Below the pieces are notes generated by a model that was not told the DNA's origin, made no database searches, and saw only the letters and a list, made by a program, of their open reading frames with translations. The position numbers were made by a program, and so were the translations under genes. Shown piece after piece: positions 49,501 to 59,810 of a stretch of DNA of 64,000 nt. The stretch covers positions 15,716,576-15,780,575 of the forward strand of contig CM049309.1 in NCBI GenBank assembly GCA_026874595.1. The letters are read 5' to 3'. Each line of letters opens with the position of its first letter. The stretch's first letter is position 1. This DNA comes from Sipunculus nudus. Its lineage: Eukaryota > Annelida > Sipuncula > Golfingiida > Sipunculidae.

Positions 49501-49572
49501 ATGTATTTTTAGTATGGATTCTGTAACTTTTCTTTCAGATCTGGATCCAGAGAGGAACAAACAAGACGCTAA
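29678..49572 (+). CDS. ZRANB2: ZRANB2, Ran-binding-type zinc finger splicing factor (9 coding exons, 296 aa)
   Basis: Coding exons: 29678-29736, 31544-31596, 38422-38527, 39411-39493, 39970-40049, 40501-40644, 46783-47006, 48822-48929 and 49539-49572 (TAA). Every junction is GT-AG and in phase. The product has two RanBP2-type zinc fingers, an acidic Asp/Glu linker with two SKY(K/D)L repeats, and a C-terminal Arg/Ser domain. Family knowledge: ZRANB2 (ZIS) is a nuclear SR-like factor whose fingers bind single-stranded RNA with a GGU core resembling 5' splice sites (AGGUAA) and which affects alternative splicing. The length is 296 aa against about 330 in human, with the shortfall in the RS tail. 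The start is chosen because MSGSGRFKPNEGDWIC matches the family N-terminus. Confidence 0.95.
31479..31547 (+). promoter_or_regulatory. ZRANB2: duplicated 3' splice site of ZRANB2 exon 2
   Basis: GTATTTGTTTCAGGTGT is present at 31479-31495 and again at 31531-31547, 52 bases apart. The second precedes the coding exon (31544). Use of the first would add 52 bases and shift the frame. Confidence 0.7.
31611..31856 (+). mobile_element. full-length MITE of the GGTATGGTTCTCAGGCAC family (ZRANB2 intron 2)
   Basis: The left end has GGTATGGTTCTCAGGCAC, and the right end has GTGCTTGAGAACCATACC as its inverted copy, bounded by TTTAAGGCC and GCCTAATTAA. The terminal inverted repeats are about 35 bases and the total is about 245 bp, with no coding capacity. 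A TTAA-type target site is possible but not clean. Confidence 0.7.
31868..32645. mobile_element. MITE-like repeat R4, copy 1
   Basis: The left end resembles the left end of the copy at 50724. The right end CAGAGTGGCTCACTAAATTA and AGGTCTGTGAAAG is the inverted counterpart (compare CCTTGATTCAG near 31897). It is longer than the second copy because of internal extra sequence. Intronic in ZRANB2. Confidence 0.5.
32791..34223 (+). mobile_element. interspersed element E2, copy 1
   Basis: It starts near ATACCCAGACAAAGCCGGGA and ends TGTCTGGGGCATAC followed by a hairpin (TGGCAT-CTGAA-ATGCCA, 34207-34223). The same order is seen at 40717-44469. It contains a short duplicated block (about 33090-33300 and 33350-33560) and an inserted SINE (33706-33990). 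Confidence 0.6.
33706..33990 (+). mobile_element. tRNA-derived SINE, plus strand, nested in a larger element
   Basis: It has a clear A box (TGGCTCAGGGGTAGAGC) and B box (GAGTTCGAATCT), then GAGCGCTCTGCAGGC, CGCCTTTCGGGGGCTCC, TGACCCAGCAATGGGG and AGGATATAAAATGAG. It interrupts the interspersed element at 32791-34223 in ZRANB2 intron 2. Confidence 0.82.
34655..34755. repeat. degenerate GACTTGGACTTGAGTC repeat
   Basis: Mixed-orientation copies of the GACTTGGACTC motif also seen at 10449-10595. Confidence 0.5.
34760..37150 (+). other. ZRANB2 intron 2, no recognisable feature
   Basis: AT-rich intronic sequence between the E2 copy and the degenerate tandem block at 37.2 kb. Short frames on both strands show no family resemblance. 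Confidence 0.5.
37160..37545 (+). repeat. degenerate tandem repeat of about 120-130 bp
   Basis: Three diverged units contain ATTTAAT(A/G)AG(T/G)TCA, GATT-A-CTCA-CAGAA/TTTAC and a 'CTCACCAGAAGT / CTCATCAGAAAT' block. The unit borders are approximate. Confidence 0.4.
38422..39493 (+). CDS. ZRANB2: ZRANB2 exons 3-4: linker and second zinc finger
   Basis: Exon 3 encodes the conserved linker GGTEIGKSMAEKSRGLFSAD and the start of the second finger. Exon 4 completes it: Cys71-x2-Cys74-x10-Cys85-x2-Cys88. Asp68, Asn76, Trp79, Arg81, Arg82 and Asn86 are present at the positions known to contact the GGU core in human ZRANB2, so RNA binding is expected to be intact. The finger is again split by an intron just before its second Cys, mirroring the first finger. 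Confidence 0.93.
39970..40644 (+). CDS. ZRANB2: ZRANB2 exons 5-6: conserved GYGGG segment and acidic linker
   Basis: Exon 5 encodes GYGGGYMERDEVVEYKEKQE and SDDEYDE. Exon 6 encodes FGRKKKKFRG, then a run of about 15 Asp/Glu residues and DMSKYKLDSDD. The human protein has the same order (GYGGG, DGEYDEFGRKKKKYRG, acidic run, DLSKYKL). The basic KKKK patch may help nuclear entry. Confidence 0.92.
40717..44469 (+). mobile_element. interspersed element E2, copy 2, with AGGTCA-rich tandem core
   Basis: Subterminal inverted repeats GTATCCCCAGA (40717-40727) and TCTGGGGATAC (44440-44450) are exact complements. A perfect hairpin TGGCACC-TGC-GGTGCCA (44453-44469) closes the right end. The interior holds the tandem array described separately. 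The layout recalls Helentron-associated non-autonomous elements ('pearl'-type in oysters); that classification is inference. Confidence 0.65.
41230..44350 (+). repeat. higher-order tandem array, ~145-bp monomers, ~860-bp superunit
   Basis: About 22 monomers of roughly 145 bp each carry AAGGTCAAAGGTCAAGG or a one- or two-base variant. Two monomer types alternate (GGTCATGAGGTCAAAGG with ACACATCTTTAAAAAGAT; GAGGTCACAAGGTCAAAGG with CCATCTGTCCAAAAATTAG). Six monomers form a superunit: GCATTTTAAGCC recurs at 41301, 42169 and 43025. The 12-base shortfall of the second interval matches a deletion near 42640. Open frames read from it are artefacts of the periodicity. Confidence 0.9.
45141..46725 (+). 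mobile_element. interspersed element E3 with ~180-bp tandem core
   Basis: The left end is a hairpin (ATGCCCC-TG-CCAC-AAA-GTGG-CC-GGGGCAT, 45143-45171). The right end has GTGTCG-TTC-CGACAC (46699-46713) before ACCTAG. The core units start near 45221, 45401, 45582, 45762 and 45941, each with TTTTTTCGCAATGCCTGCAG, GGCAGATAATGACCAG and TTTTACGGCTCCTAAACTTA. The fifth unit is interrupted by unrelated repeat sequence (about 45955-46375, TATTGTCGTCACCCAAGC); a sixth, degenerate unit follows. Confidence 0.7.
46783..49572 (+). CDS. ZRANB2: ZRANB2 exons 7-9: second acidic repeat and Arg/Ser domain
   Basis: Exon 7 starts DDDDDVDLSKYDLGGDEDDD, then switches to RS/SS dipeptides to the C-terminus (about residue 202 on) and includes QRRKRSYSRSRSR. 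Exon 8 continues with HKKGRSSYSSSSSGSSRSRSR-type sequence, and exon 9 adds RSGSREEQTRR and the stop. RS domains of this type are SR-protein-kinase substrates that mediate contacts with spliceosomal proteins. The tail is shorter than in vertebrates. Confidence 0.9.
47007..48821 (+). other. ZRANB2 intron 7, no recognisable feature
   Basis: AT-rich intron between the two largest RS-domain exons. No repeat family of the window and no extra in-frame exon was found. Confidence 0.5.
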
Positions 49573-50723
49573 TTTTTCACTTTATAAACACCAACTCTCA
49601 GTCAAACCAGTATTTTGATAACTGCGATATTAATCGATAGACACCTTTGGCTTTGAGACAGGCCTAAGAGAAGATAAAATCAATACAGTGATAATGTAAA
49701 CTCTGATCAGCTGCTTAATTCTGAAACACTGGGAGCTTTTGCAAACACTGGCTACTACCGTATCTTATAGCTAAACACGTAATGTGTTTAAAGGTAAGTA
49801 TTTCAATATAGAATTGTGTAAATCTGTTTCTGATATCTCTTCTAATTCTGTTTAAAATCACTCAGTATTTGAAAGTATTTAATGATGTATTTGTAATGTT
49901 GATGAAATAAGGTTGTTAGATAATCTTTTGAGATGTTGATGATATAAAGTTGATGGATTTCCTTTTGAGATTTCTACATTAAACTTCCTGTTGGGACGAG
50001 GAAATTTGTCAGTTTCTTTAAATGATGATGTTTATCATTTAATAATAATCCTTAGCTTATAAAGCTTGTAGCTTTCCCTTGCTACCTTTGTGTAGTGGAA
50101 AGTGCGGCATCAGTTAAATATACAATTGATTTATTTTGTTTACTATTGAAGTTACGTATCCTGCTTCTGTTGTCACTATTAATGAGAACTTTGTTGTGAG
50201 GTCGGTAATGGTAAACAACACATATTGTGGATAGTTACCCAGCAAGTAAAGGATTCAGTAAGTGTGGTACAGCGGAGCGCTGGTTGTCCAAGCACCACTT
50301 ACCAGAGAAAAAATATCAGAAAATGACAACTGAGAACAAAAAGTGAAAATATTCCAAATTTTTGTTAGAGAAAGCTTGTTGATATTCATAGCTTTCCTGA
50401 TTCAAGAAAATATTTTGCAATAAATTGATAGTATTTATTCTGTGCCCCCTGAATTATGTGTGATTGCCTCAGCAATTACTTTGGAGAGTTGCAGGGGTAA
50501 AAACCCTTCCCGTGCTCTTGTTGTTCATGTGTAACAATGCTTTATGTCTGCTGCAAGGGGAACAATTTATCCACTCATCTGGCATTTAATGATAAAATAA
50601 TTTATTTAAGTAAATGAAATTGATACTACATTGAGTGAACGTTTTATATTTCTAGAATGACATGGCAGTATATATATATCAGAGATTGTTCCATTTAGAT
50701 ACCTCTTCATATATTTGGTAGTG

Positions 50724-51115
50724 GCAGCTATGCTTTAGCAGACCTCCATTCGAGGATCCGCTCTGGTATTTATTTCATGAGTAATGAACAAATCTGCAAG
50801 TGTTTGGGCTGAAATCAAAATTGACAATCAAATTCAACCAACAAATTCTAACAATACACCATTCACATGCCATTTTCACATGAACATGCACCAAAAACGG
50901 GACAGGTTTAGATAGTTTTGATTGGTCAAATCCTCTATGGCCTCCCAGCAGTGCTAAATCTTTAGTCTAGAACTAGCTCCAGAGTCGCTCTGGCAGCTGC
51001 ATAAAACAAGTGTACACCAGTCACCTGATTGATTTGGTTGCCTCATTCATTGTTCATGAAATATACGCCAGAGTGGCTCACTGAATCAAGGTCTGTGAAA
51101 TCTAAGCTGCGAATG
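50724..51115. mobile_element. MITE-like repeat R4, copy 2
   Basis: The left end (GTGGCAGCTATGCTTTAGCA, then TTTATTTCATGAGTAATGAA) and the right end (TTCATTGTTCATGAAATATA, CGCCAGAGTGGCTCACTGAA, TCAAGGTCTGTGAAA) are imperfect inverted repeats. The related copy at 31868 shares both ends. Confidence 0.55.
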
Positions 51116-51915
51116 CAAAATGTAGGAAGATGACACTAGCAGTTAAGTGTTCACCTTGCTAGTTTTGTGACAGGGATTCAGTGGTGGTTCTTGCATTACT
51201 GTTTAACTGAACAAATAAACTTGTCCCTGAGGAATTCAGATAAACAGCACTTCACTGTTCTTTAAATAGCCATACATTGACAGTAAATGGTACCATCATT
51301 GCTAACCAGTGCCGTCAAGTGTTCACGCTTGGTAAAGGATCATTGAAGGTGGGAACATCTGCTTGTATATAATTTTCTTTAGACTTCATTGACTTTGGTC
51401 CCTCCAGTGCCAAGCCATAGAATGTAGTCTGTATTCCGAGAGACTGGTAATTGGAGGTCCGGTTGTTTTGGGCAGTTAAACATTTTGTCTTAATCACATT
51501 TATCTTCATTTACAACTTTAACTGCTTGGGCAGGGTATGGGTGGGTCCCAGGTAAAAATTTACAATTATTCATGCAAGCATTGTACCTTTTCTGATAACA
51601 TTGTTGTAGATATTGTTAAGAGAACATCAGTCATGGGATATAACGGTGTAAAAGTACCATCAGGGGTTCATATTAGTTGAATATTCTACCAGTTTTGAAT
51701 TATGCTGCTGCAAAACTGGTCAAACCCTAGACCTTTAGTATTGCATTTAGCCTGCTTTTTCATCCATACAATTTGTGACAATGGCCACATTAATGAGTAA
51801 ATATAAAAATAGGATGTATAAATATATACAGAGTGTACAGTTTAAATTGGGGGCTTAGATCCACTGCTCAAGACTTGTCCCTTCTTGTAGAATGGACTTA
51901 CAGGTTAAATGCTTG

Positions 51916-51921
51916 AATAAA
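51916..51921 (+). terminator. probable ZRANB2 poly(A) signal
   Basis: AATAAA followed within 30 bases by a T/G-rich stretch (GTGTTTTGTTTTATTTTTAC). Earlier AATAAA copies at 50419 and 51214 could give shorter 3' UTRs. A MITE-like repeat (50724-51115) would lie inside the longest UTR. Confidence 0.4.
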
Positions 51922-52523
51922 TGCTTAACAACGAAGTGTTTTGTTTTATTTTTACTTTGTAAAAATGTTGAGCAGGGCATGATTGTGTTGCATCATGACC
52001 TCGGGTGAAACGTATAATAAGCTGTTTGACTATTCCAAAGGAAAGGCTTGCTGTACAGGGTTCCCACACTTCCAGAAGATCTGTTTCTTTAACATGACCT
52101 AAAATTCAGATCCTTTTCCCCATAACTTGGTGTATTTCTCTACGAACTAGTCCTGCATATTTAGATCTTTACTAATTTATGAAAAGAGAGCATGAGAGAA
52201 TTTATAGACCAAAATATTTTTAAAATTTTGAAATTTATGACTAAGGGCATATTTACTTTCTATAGACTATTTGAAAAATCATTGCACTGATATCTTTGGG
52301 GCCAAATGTCATTCAAATATATGTCACTATGAACTTTTTTTTTTCTCCGTTAAATTCTAAGAGCCATAATGATGCGTTTGTGCCCATCCTACTGCCAGTC
52401 TCTTTGTGGGCATGAATCATAAATGTTCAAGTTCGACATCCAAGTCAAGTCAAATCTAGGAAGACTTAGTATATAGTCTGTTCCATCCTCTCGTGTCCAC
52501 TTTTTGTGCTATTAAAATTTTTA

Positions 52524-55500
52524 GCGAACCTGTGAGCTTATGCGATGGTGAGGCCTCATGCGTCGTCTGTCTTGCTTCGTCTGTACGTTACCATAGCTAT
52601 CTCAAAAACGGCAGGAGCTAGCATCACTAATTTATTTTGCAACTAATCAGTCGTCCAAAAAACTATATTGGATTTTTTAAATTTTTTTTCTAACTGCATT
52701 TAGTTAGATTTTGTAGGGAAAAAGCTAAAAAAGGTTTAAAAATCTTCTTCTCCAAAACTGTCCAGCCAAATTGTCAGGTATTTCACAGAAATGATCCCTG
52801 GGACAATCTTTCTCAAGTTTGTTCGAATGGTTCCAGTTCGGAGATTTTTGGCCAAGTTACAGGAGGTTGAACTTTGTTAACTGTGTAAAAAAGCATATTA
52901 AAATTTAAATCTCAGAAACGGCTGTAGCTTTCATCACCAAATTTTATGCCAATGTTGGTCACATAGGTCATATCTGAAATTGAGGTATTGCCCGTATTGG
53001 TGGGGCCACCTGCATCGGCCTTTTTTGTACAGAGTCATCAGTGCCTGTATCACACTGAGGGCTACAAAAAACTTTTCTGAAACCATATGGCCAAAATGTT
53101 TAATATCACACAGAAATGATCCTAGGGTAGTTTGTTCAAATGGTCTCTTTTCAGTGACTTTTGGCTAAGTTATAGGAAGCTGGAATTTAGTCATACGCCA
53201 TAACAGCCCATTTTAGCTCAGTGGCTACAAAGATCTTCTTCTCAAACTCACTTGGCCAAATTCTTAAATCTCGCACATTAATTATCCTCCGATGTATAAT
53301 TCAAGTTTGTTCAAATGGTTTTGGTTCAAAAGTAATGTAAATGGTTGACACCTTTTGAAAAAGACTAGCTGTGTGTAGGTTCTTGTACACAAGCTTTTGG
53401 GTGCTCGGGCCCCCTTCCTCCGGTTTTGGTTCAGTGCTTTTTGGCTGAGTTACGGGAAGCTGAACTTTGCCAGTTTGCTGTATCGTCCTATATGAGTTAT
53501 AAACCTGCGAAACTTTTTTGACTGATGCTACTGAAGCCAGTTTGTTAAATATTTTACAAGAATAATTCCTACAATAATTCTTATAATAATTGTCATTAAT
53601 GGTTCCACATGAATGATTTTTTGGCTGAATTATGGAGATTGAATTGAGTCATTTTACCATATATGTTAGCTGTGTGATGCTGTTACATCTAGCCTGGCAC
53701 CAGTTTATCAGCATCTATTACATCATGCCACTAGACATTTAGATTTCAGGTTATCTTCGGTTAATATTGACAAGAAATTTTTTTTAAAAGCTTTTAAAAA
53801 ATTAAGATTTATGATTTAAGTTATTCATCATACAAGGCAATGTTACAATCAAGGATATTCAGCTCTCTGTGGCTATATAAAGACAACTGTACGTTGATTA
53901 TAAATTATTGGTATCCCTACTCAACTTAATTCAAGAATTTGCATTGGGAAAATCAATTTCAAAGTTATTTCAAGTAGGGACCACTTTTGTGTTCAGATGG
54001 CAGCACTTGGTTTACCATTGGCAGAATGCCAGTGCCTTGATGTTGGCCATTAGCCAAGATGATGTCAGCTCTATAAATAGTTTTGGCACAGTGCCAGGAT
54101 TGGAAGAAGTGCAGCCAGGTATAGGTCAAGAGTTCACTCAGTGCAGTAGCTGCATTCTATTTATAGCTTTGGCAGACTGATCACTGCATCATATTTGGCA
54201 CCAAAGTTCAGCCTGAATCTATTTATAGCTTTTGCAGACTGCCAACTGTGTTGATAATGCAACAGGTCAAGAGTTCACTCAGTGCAGCCAGGTACAGGTC
54301 AAAAGTTCACTAAGTCTAGCCAGGTGCAGGTCAAGAGTTCACTCAGTGCAGTAGCTTGAGGCAGCAATTTGTCACAGGTCACTTGGGGGCAACTGCCTTA
54401 CTCACCTAAGCCTTGTCAGGCCAGTGCATCAAACTCTGGGGAAGTTTGATGTATTGGACTGATATTTTGGCCTGTTTATGGCCACAAGACAGGTGGTGCC
54501 ACCTACATTGACTTTTGCAGTGTACGGCCAGCTTATTTCTACAGAGGAATTTGATACATCAACCTAAATTGGGCATGTATATATATATATATAGGTTAGC
54601 TTTATAGTGTACAAGACCTACAATAATTTTTGCACAGTGTATGTCCCTGCTTATTTCACAGGAGGGTTTGACATATCAGTCTGACATTGGGCATATGTAT
54701 AAATCTCTTCGTTGTATATAAGACTAGTGGTGCCAGCTACAATCATTGTATCCGCCAAAAAAAGAGTTGCGACGCTGCCGACATCGCTGCATAGGTTTCC
54801 GAAAAACTCCGACGAACAGAATTTTTTAAATTCGGAATTATGATCAGTCACATGTGAACTGCTGCACCCTCATTTTTGGTTGACCTCTGACCTTTCCTCT
54901 TTGCCCAGCGTCCATTTGTGTATCTCTTTCCACACATAAACCCACATATTTCGGGAACCGTTTGACCGATAAGGCTAAAGATTTTGCACAAATGTAGCCC
55001 TTGGAAAGCTTTATAACATACACTAAGAATGGTGGCGCCACCTGCAACCATTTTTGCACAGCGTCTATCTGTTCATCTGCCTTGGGATAAAAACACTCCT
55101 ATCTCTGCATTGGTTGGACTTATCCACCTGAAATTTTGCATCTTTATATATCCTATACAGCTTTCTTGATTATATGACGGGTGGCGCCACCTACATTCAC
55201 GTTTAAGCTGCAGACATCCAAGCTTATATATCAGGAACCATTTGACTAGTTGGGCCAAAATTTTGCATGTGTATAGATCTCCCATAGCTCTTTATCATAC
55301 GCAAAACTGGTGGTGCCTCCTGCAACCATTTTTTGCACAGCATCCATCTGTTCATCTGCCTTGGGATAAAATCACTTGAATCTCGGCAGTGGTTTGACTT
55401 ATCCACCTGATATTTTGCAGGTTTATACATCCTTGACAGCTTTCCTGATTTCATGACAGGTGGCGTCACCTACATTCAAATTTATGCTGCAGACATCCAA

Positions 55501-56832
55501 GCTCATATCTCAGGAACCATTTGACCGATTGGGCAAAAATTTTGCTTCTTTATAGATCTCGCATAGCTCTTTATCATATGCTTAACTGGTGGCACCATCT
55601 GCAATCATTTTTGCACAGAGTCCGTCTGTTTGTTTGCCGTTGGATAAAATCACTCATATCTCGGCAGTGGTTTGACATATCTGCCTAAAATTTTCCAGGT
55701 TTATACATCTTGGATAGCTTTCTGGATTTTGTGGCAGGTGGCGCCACATACATTTATGTATACGATGCAGACATTAAGGCTTATATCTCAGGACTGGTTT
55801 GATATATCCCTCTAAAATTTTTGATGTGTATAGATCTGACATAGCTCTTAATCATACACAAAATTGGTGGTGCCATCTGCCTTTTGCAGGTTTATACATC
55901 CTTGACAGCTTTCTTGTTTTATGACAGATGGTGCCACCTACATTCAAACTTATGCTGCAGACATCCAAGCTCATATCTTAGGAACCTTTTGACTGATTGG
56001 GCAAAAATTTTGCTTGTTTATAGATCTCGCATTGCTCTTAATCATACACAAAATTGGTGGCGCCACCTGCCACCATATTTGAACAGCATCCATCTGTTTG
56101 TCTGCCATGGGATAAAATCATTCATATCTCAGTAATGGTGACTTATCTGCCTAAAATTTTGCATGTTTATACAACTTGGATAGCTTTCTCGATTTTGTGG
56201 CAGGTGGCGCCACCTGTATTTATGTATACGCTGCAGACATTCAGGCTTATATATCAGGACTGGTTTGACATATCCCCCTGAAATTTTTGCATGTGTATAG
56301 ATCTCACAGATCTCTTAATCATACACAAATGGTGGCGCCACCTGCCATGATTTTTGCATAGTGTCCGTCTGTTTGTCTGCTGTGGGCTAAAATCACTAAT
56401 ATCTCAGTAGTGGTTTGACTTATCTGCCTAAAATTTTGCATGTTTATACATCTGGGACAGCTTTCTGGAATTTGTGGTAGGTGGCACAACCTACATACAC
56501 TTTTTGGCTGCAGACATCCAGGCTATTATGCAACACACCTCACTCTATTTCCCCTTGCCACTCAATCCATGCCTCACTTCACCTTTCCCACTCTGATTTT
56601 TGCAGATACAAGTAGTCTTGTTGACTTCCCATATTCTAGTTTTTGTGTTGTGTGCACCCATGCCAGAATTGCAGCAGTGATGTTTGTTTGTTTCTTGTTC
56701 TAAGTGTTTAGTACTTGCATGGTTCATATACATGTTACACATGTTCTTGAAAAGTAATGGTCCAGCACTGAAGCATTATACCTGGTGTAATCTCATTGCA
56801 CAGGTTCGCATTAGGCCTGTAGGCCTTGTTAT
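52524..56832 (+). mobile_element. interspersed element E1, copy 2, with GGCGCCACC tandem core
   Basis: Subterminal inverted repeats GCGAACCTGTG (52524-52534) and CACAGGTTCGC (56799-56809) are exact complements. The right end has the AGGCCT-GT-AGGCCT hairpin (56813-56826). The core from about 54470 to 56530 has ~279-bp units with GGTGGCGCCACCTGCAACCA, TTTTTGCACAG and ATATCTCAG-A. A smaller repeat (CAGGTCAAGAGTTCACTCAG, about 54124-54355) precedes it. It fills the gap between ZRANB2 and LRRC42. Confidence 0.65.
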
Positions 56833-57311
56833 TAATTACATTTTATAGGAAAAATGTCAGTGTTGGGTAGAAGATTGAAGGACCAAATTCCAGGACCAAA
56901 GTTTATAAATGCCTACCCTACACCTTGTTTACAAAATATTGTTAATAAAATACAAGAAATAAGTCCACATTTAACAACATTGCCCCACTGGCCAAGGTCC
57001 TTGGTTACAGTTGACAGCTGTTGATGTCATGTAAATACTCAGAAAAATACAACCAGCTAAAACAAAGATGGCTACTTCTGCAGGGACAAACCTGATCTGT
57101 CAAATCGTTGTATAGAGTCAAAGGTTTTAAGCAAGCACTGGAGATGTAATGTAAAATTCTAAATTGCCATTTGCAGCCTGGTGAAGGCAGGGACAAGTAC
57201 ACGAATGGCTACACAAAAATAAATTACAATTTAATAATATATTTCATGAAAACAATGTTCAGAGTACAATAAATGTGAACTGGAGTACTTGTTCTAATAG
57301 CAGTGTGTGAC

Positions 57312-57317
57312 TTTATT
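57312..57317 (-). terminator. LRRC42: probable LRRC42 poly(A) signal
   Basis: TTTATT on the plus strand reads AATAAA on the minus strand, about 230 bases after the LRRC42 stop. It would give a short 3' UTR, convergent with ZRANB2. Confidence 0.4.
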
Positions 57318-57546
57318 GCAATATTCTATTTGTTAGTTATTTTAAATTGATGTAAAGGCCACTATGCACACACAACAGTACTGCACTTCCAGAGACGGCA
57401 GTACATTTTCATATTCTTACTGTGTCCATTCTGCAATACACCAAGGTATACATATCCCATGGCCTTTAAGACAACTGAGGATGATTTTGGTAATTCATGT
57501 ATTTCTAGTCTCTAGAACATACAAAACATTATAAACGATGCAATGG

Positions 57547-59810
57547 TCAGGTGGGCAGATACAGGGCCATTAAATTCAATTGTTCATCAGAGTATGACAT
57601 TGCTTGACTAGTTTTTTTCTGTGAAAGATCATTCTTGCTGCTTGCATTATTTTCATAATTTGCAGCTTTTTTCCTCTTGGCCTTGTTATCTTTTCCTTGG
57701 CTTATGCTCTTGCTCCTTTTAGTTTGGTTCATGGACCTATCTTCAGATGGCGCCACCATGCTCTCTTCCCTGCTCTTCATATAAGGATGGCGAAGTGGCT
57801 CTGTAGAAGGTTGGAATTTGTGGTTTTGTGCTTCACAGCTGTTCACCAGTTGTGATCTAATAAGGACAATATCTTGTTGAGCGGTGTCTGGTTGTTGTGC
57901 CAACACCAGTGGTATGCTCCTTTTTGAATCTGGAAATATACAGAATTTGGAATGTAAACCATATGTGGAACACAAAGCTCTGTGAGCTATTTACCCAAAC
58001 CTTATATAATCGGACCAGAAATAAAGTCAATATATTTTTAAATAATCTTGCCTGAAAGATTAAAGCAAATTTAACAAACAGGAGGGTAAACTGATTATGA
58101 AAATGTTTTGCAGATGTGCATGTGATTTTATAAAGATTTTACACAGATATCACTTTGGGTTCACTTAACAGGCTGCAGGATACTTTAAGCTATGTAATGC
58201 AGTTGTGTTAAAAACAAATGAGAAAAAAATCAATGCTAGAGCAGAGCTTTGAGAGCTCATACCTCAACATGTCATCACCAGAAATAAAGTTCAAAATTCA
58301 TCTTATGTTTCTTTACCTTGTAACAAGCATCCTTAATGATACACAATCATATCTGACTGAGATAATTTGTACATGACAAGCAGACACACAGCGCTCAAGT
58401 TAAACAATGGCACAAAATCCTCTGTAGCTCGAAACAGATGGTTTCCACCACACTAGTGACACCTGTTGGAAAAAACTGACACTAACATTTCAAGTCTGTT
58501 AAAGAGATTTTGCCATTTTTCAAATGATGAAAGTGAAAGAATCCTGTTTCATCTTTAGAGGTAGGGTTCCTGTCTGTGTGTGGCATGTATCTGCTTTTGT
58601 TTAATGAAACTGCAATGCTGGATCAAGGGATCAAAAGCCAGCAAGTGACCATTATATGTGCATGCTCATGGAAGTGGTCTATATTAAACCAGTTCAGTTG
58701 ACTTAATAAACTACAATATAACAAGTTTTTTATTTTCATTATAAACTGATCAAGAGCAAGGGAGGGCACAAAGTTCTCCAAAGGTAGAAATTCTGCATGT
58801 GCATCAATTTGGAAAAATATGAAATCTAAAATCAACTTGATTAATTTGATCCAGGAAGTACACAAACGAACTGGAATTGCACTCAGTGAAGTGCATACTA
58901 CCCCAGGGAACACAATCCCATTGGTCTATCCATTATCAAGAACAGCACTTGAATTAAATAATGCTTAAGATAAACAACCTTGATCCTATATTGTCAGAAT
59001 CTGCTTTCAGAAGGCATGAGCAAAAGCTCCTAGATTTCCTAGATGTTTCTATGAAAACTTTGTCTCCTATTATATCCTATCTTTTAGACAGAAATCTCTA
59101 AAATTTCCTATATTTTATCACTGCATAGTCTTATTTCTGATATAACTTATTTAATCATTATTGTTACATTCCGTTCTTTCATAGAAATGTATGTTGCAGT
59201 GATACAAATACAGCTAGCTAAACCAATTAAAAAAGGTTTAGATTGCACTTTGAAAACTGATGGTCATGTTTTGTAACCAAGTAAAACACAATTGTGCAGT
59301 GTAAAAAATCCTTTATATTTTTTATATGTATTTAATTTTTAGCTGAAAATTCCTATAAACTCCTACATTTTTGTCCCAAGTGCCCCTATATAATTCATAT
59401 ATTTCTTCAGGGCCTGGTGGGAGCCCTGCAAAACAATCCTGGATTTTGATCTCCACCCAAATAAAGCATACATCTCAGCACTCCATAAAGTTTCATGCAA
59501 ATCAGATTGGTGGTTTTGCATAATTCTGCAAACAGACAGACAGGAAAATATAACTTCTTTTACAGGTGTGTGTGTAAACCACAAATACAGGACTTAACTC
59601 ACAGAAGTTTGATTTTGTTCCTGTTATACTGGCAGTTTCAACTGTTCTGGCTGATGCCCTTTCCAGTATCTGGGACATTTTTCTTTTCCAGCCATCAACA
59701 ACTTCAGCAGCCCATCCCTCGGTGGTGACTTCTGGGTAGTGTTGTCCGTCTCCACCAGATGGGGCTGACGACAAACCTAGGTTCTTCTTGAGCTTCTTCA
59801 CACCATCTTC
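57547..59810 (-). CDS. LRRC42: LRRC42 last two exons: conserved TEGWA motif and basic tail
   Basis: Exon 59603-59810 encodes EDGVKKLKKNLGL, a Gly/Ser linker and TTEGWAAEVVDGWKRKMSQI, ending in phase 1 at a GTGAGT donor. Exon 57547-57929 encodes YSKRSIPLVLAQQPDTAQQD and a long Lys/Asn/Ser-rich region (KRSKSISQGKDNKAKRKKAA) to the stop. The tail resembles the basic C-terminal region of vertebrate LRRC42 in composition rather than in exact sequence. Confidence 0.82.

Larger units (their letters stand above)
49573..51940 (+). other. ZRANB2: ZRANB2 3' UTR region
   Basis: The sequence after the stop contains a consensus-like 5' splice site at 49794 (AAAG|GTAAGTA), several AATAAA hexamers and an R4 repeat. 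The real transcript end is not determined. Confidence 0.4.
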
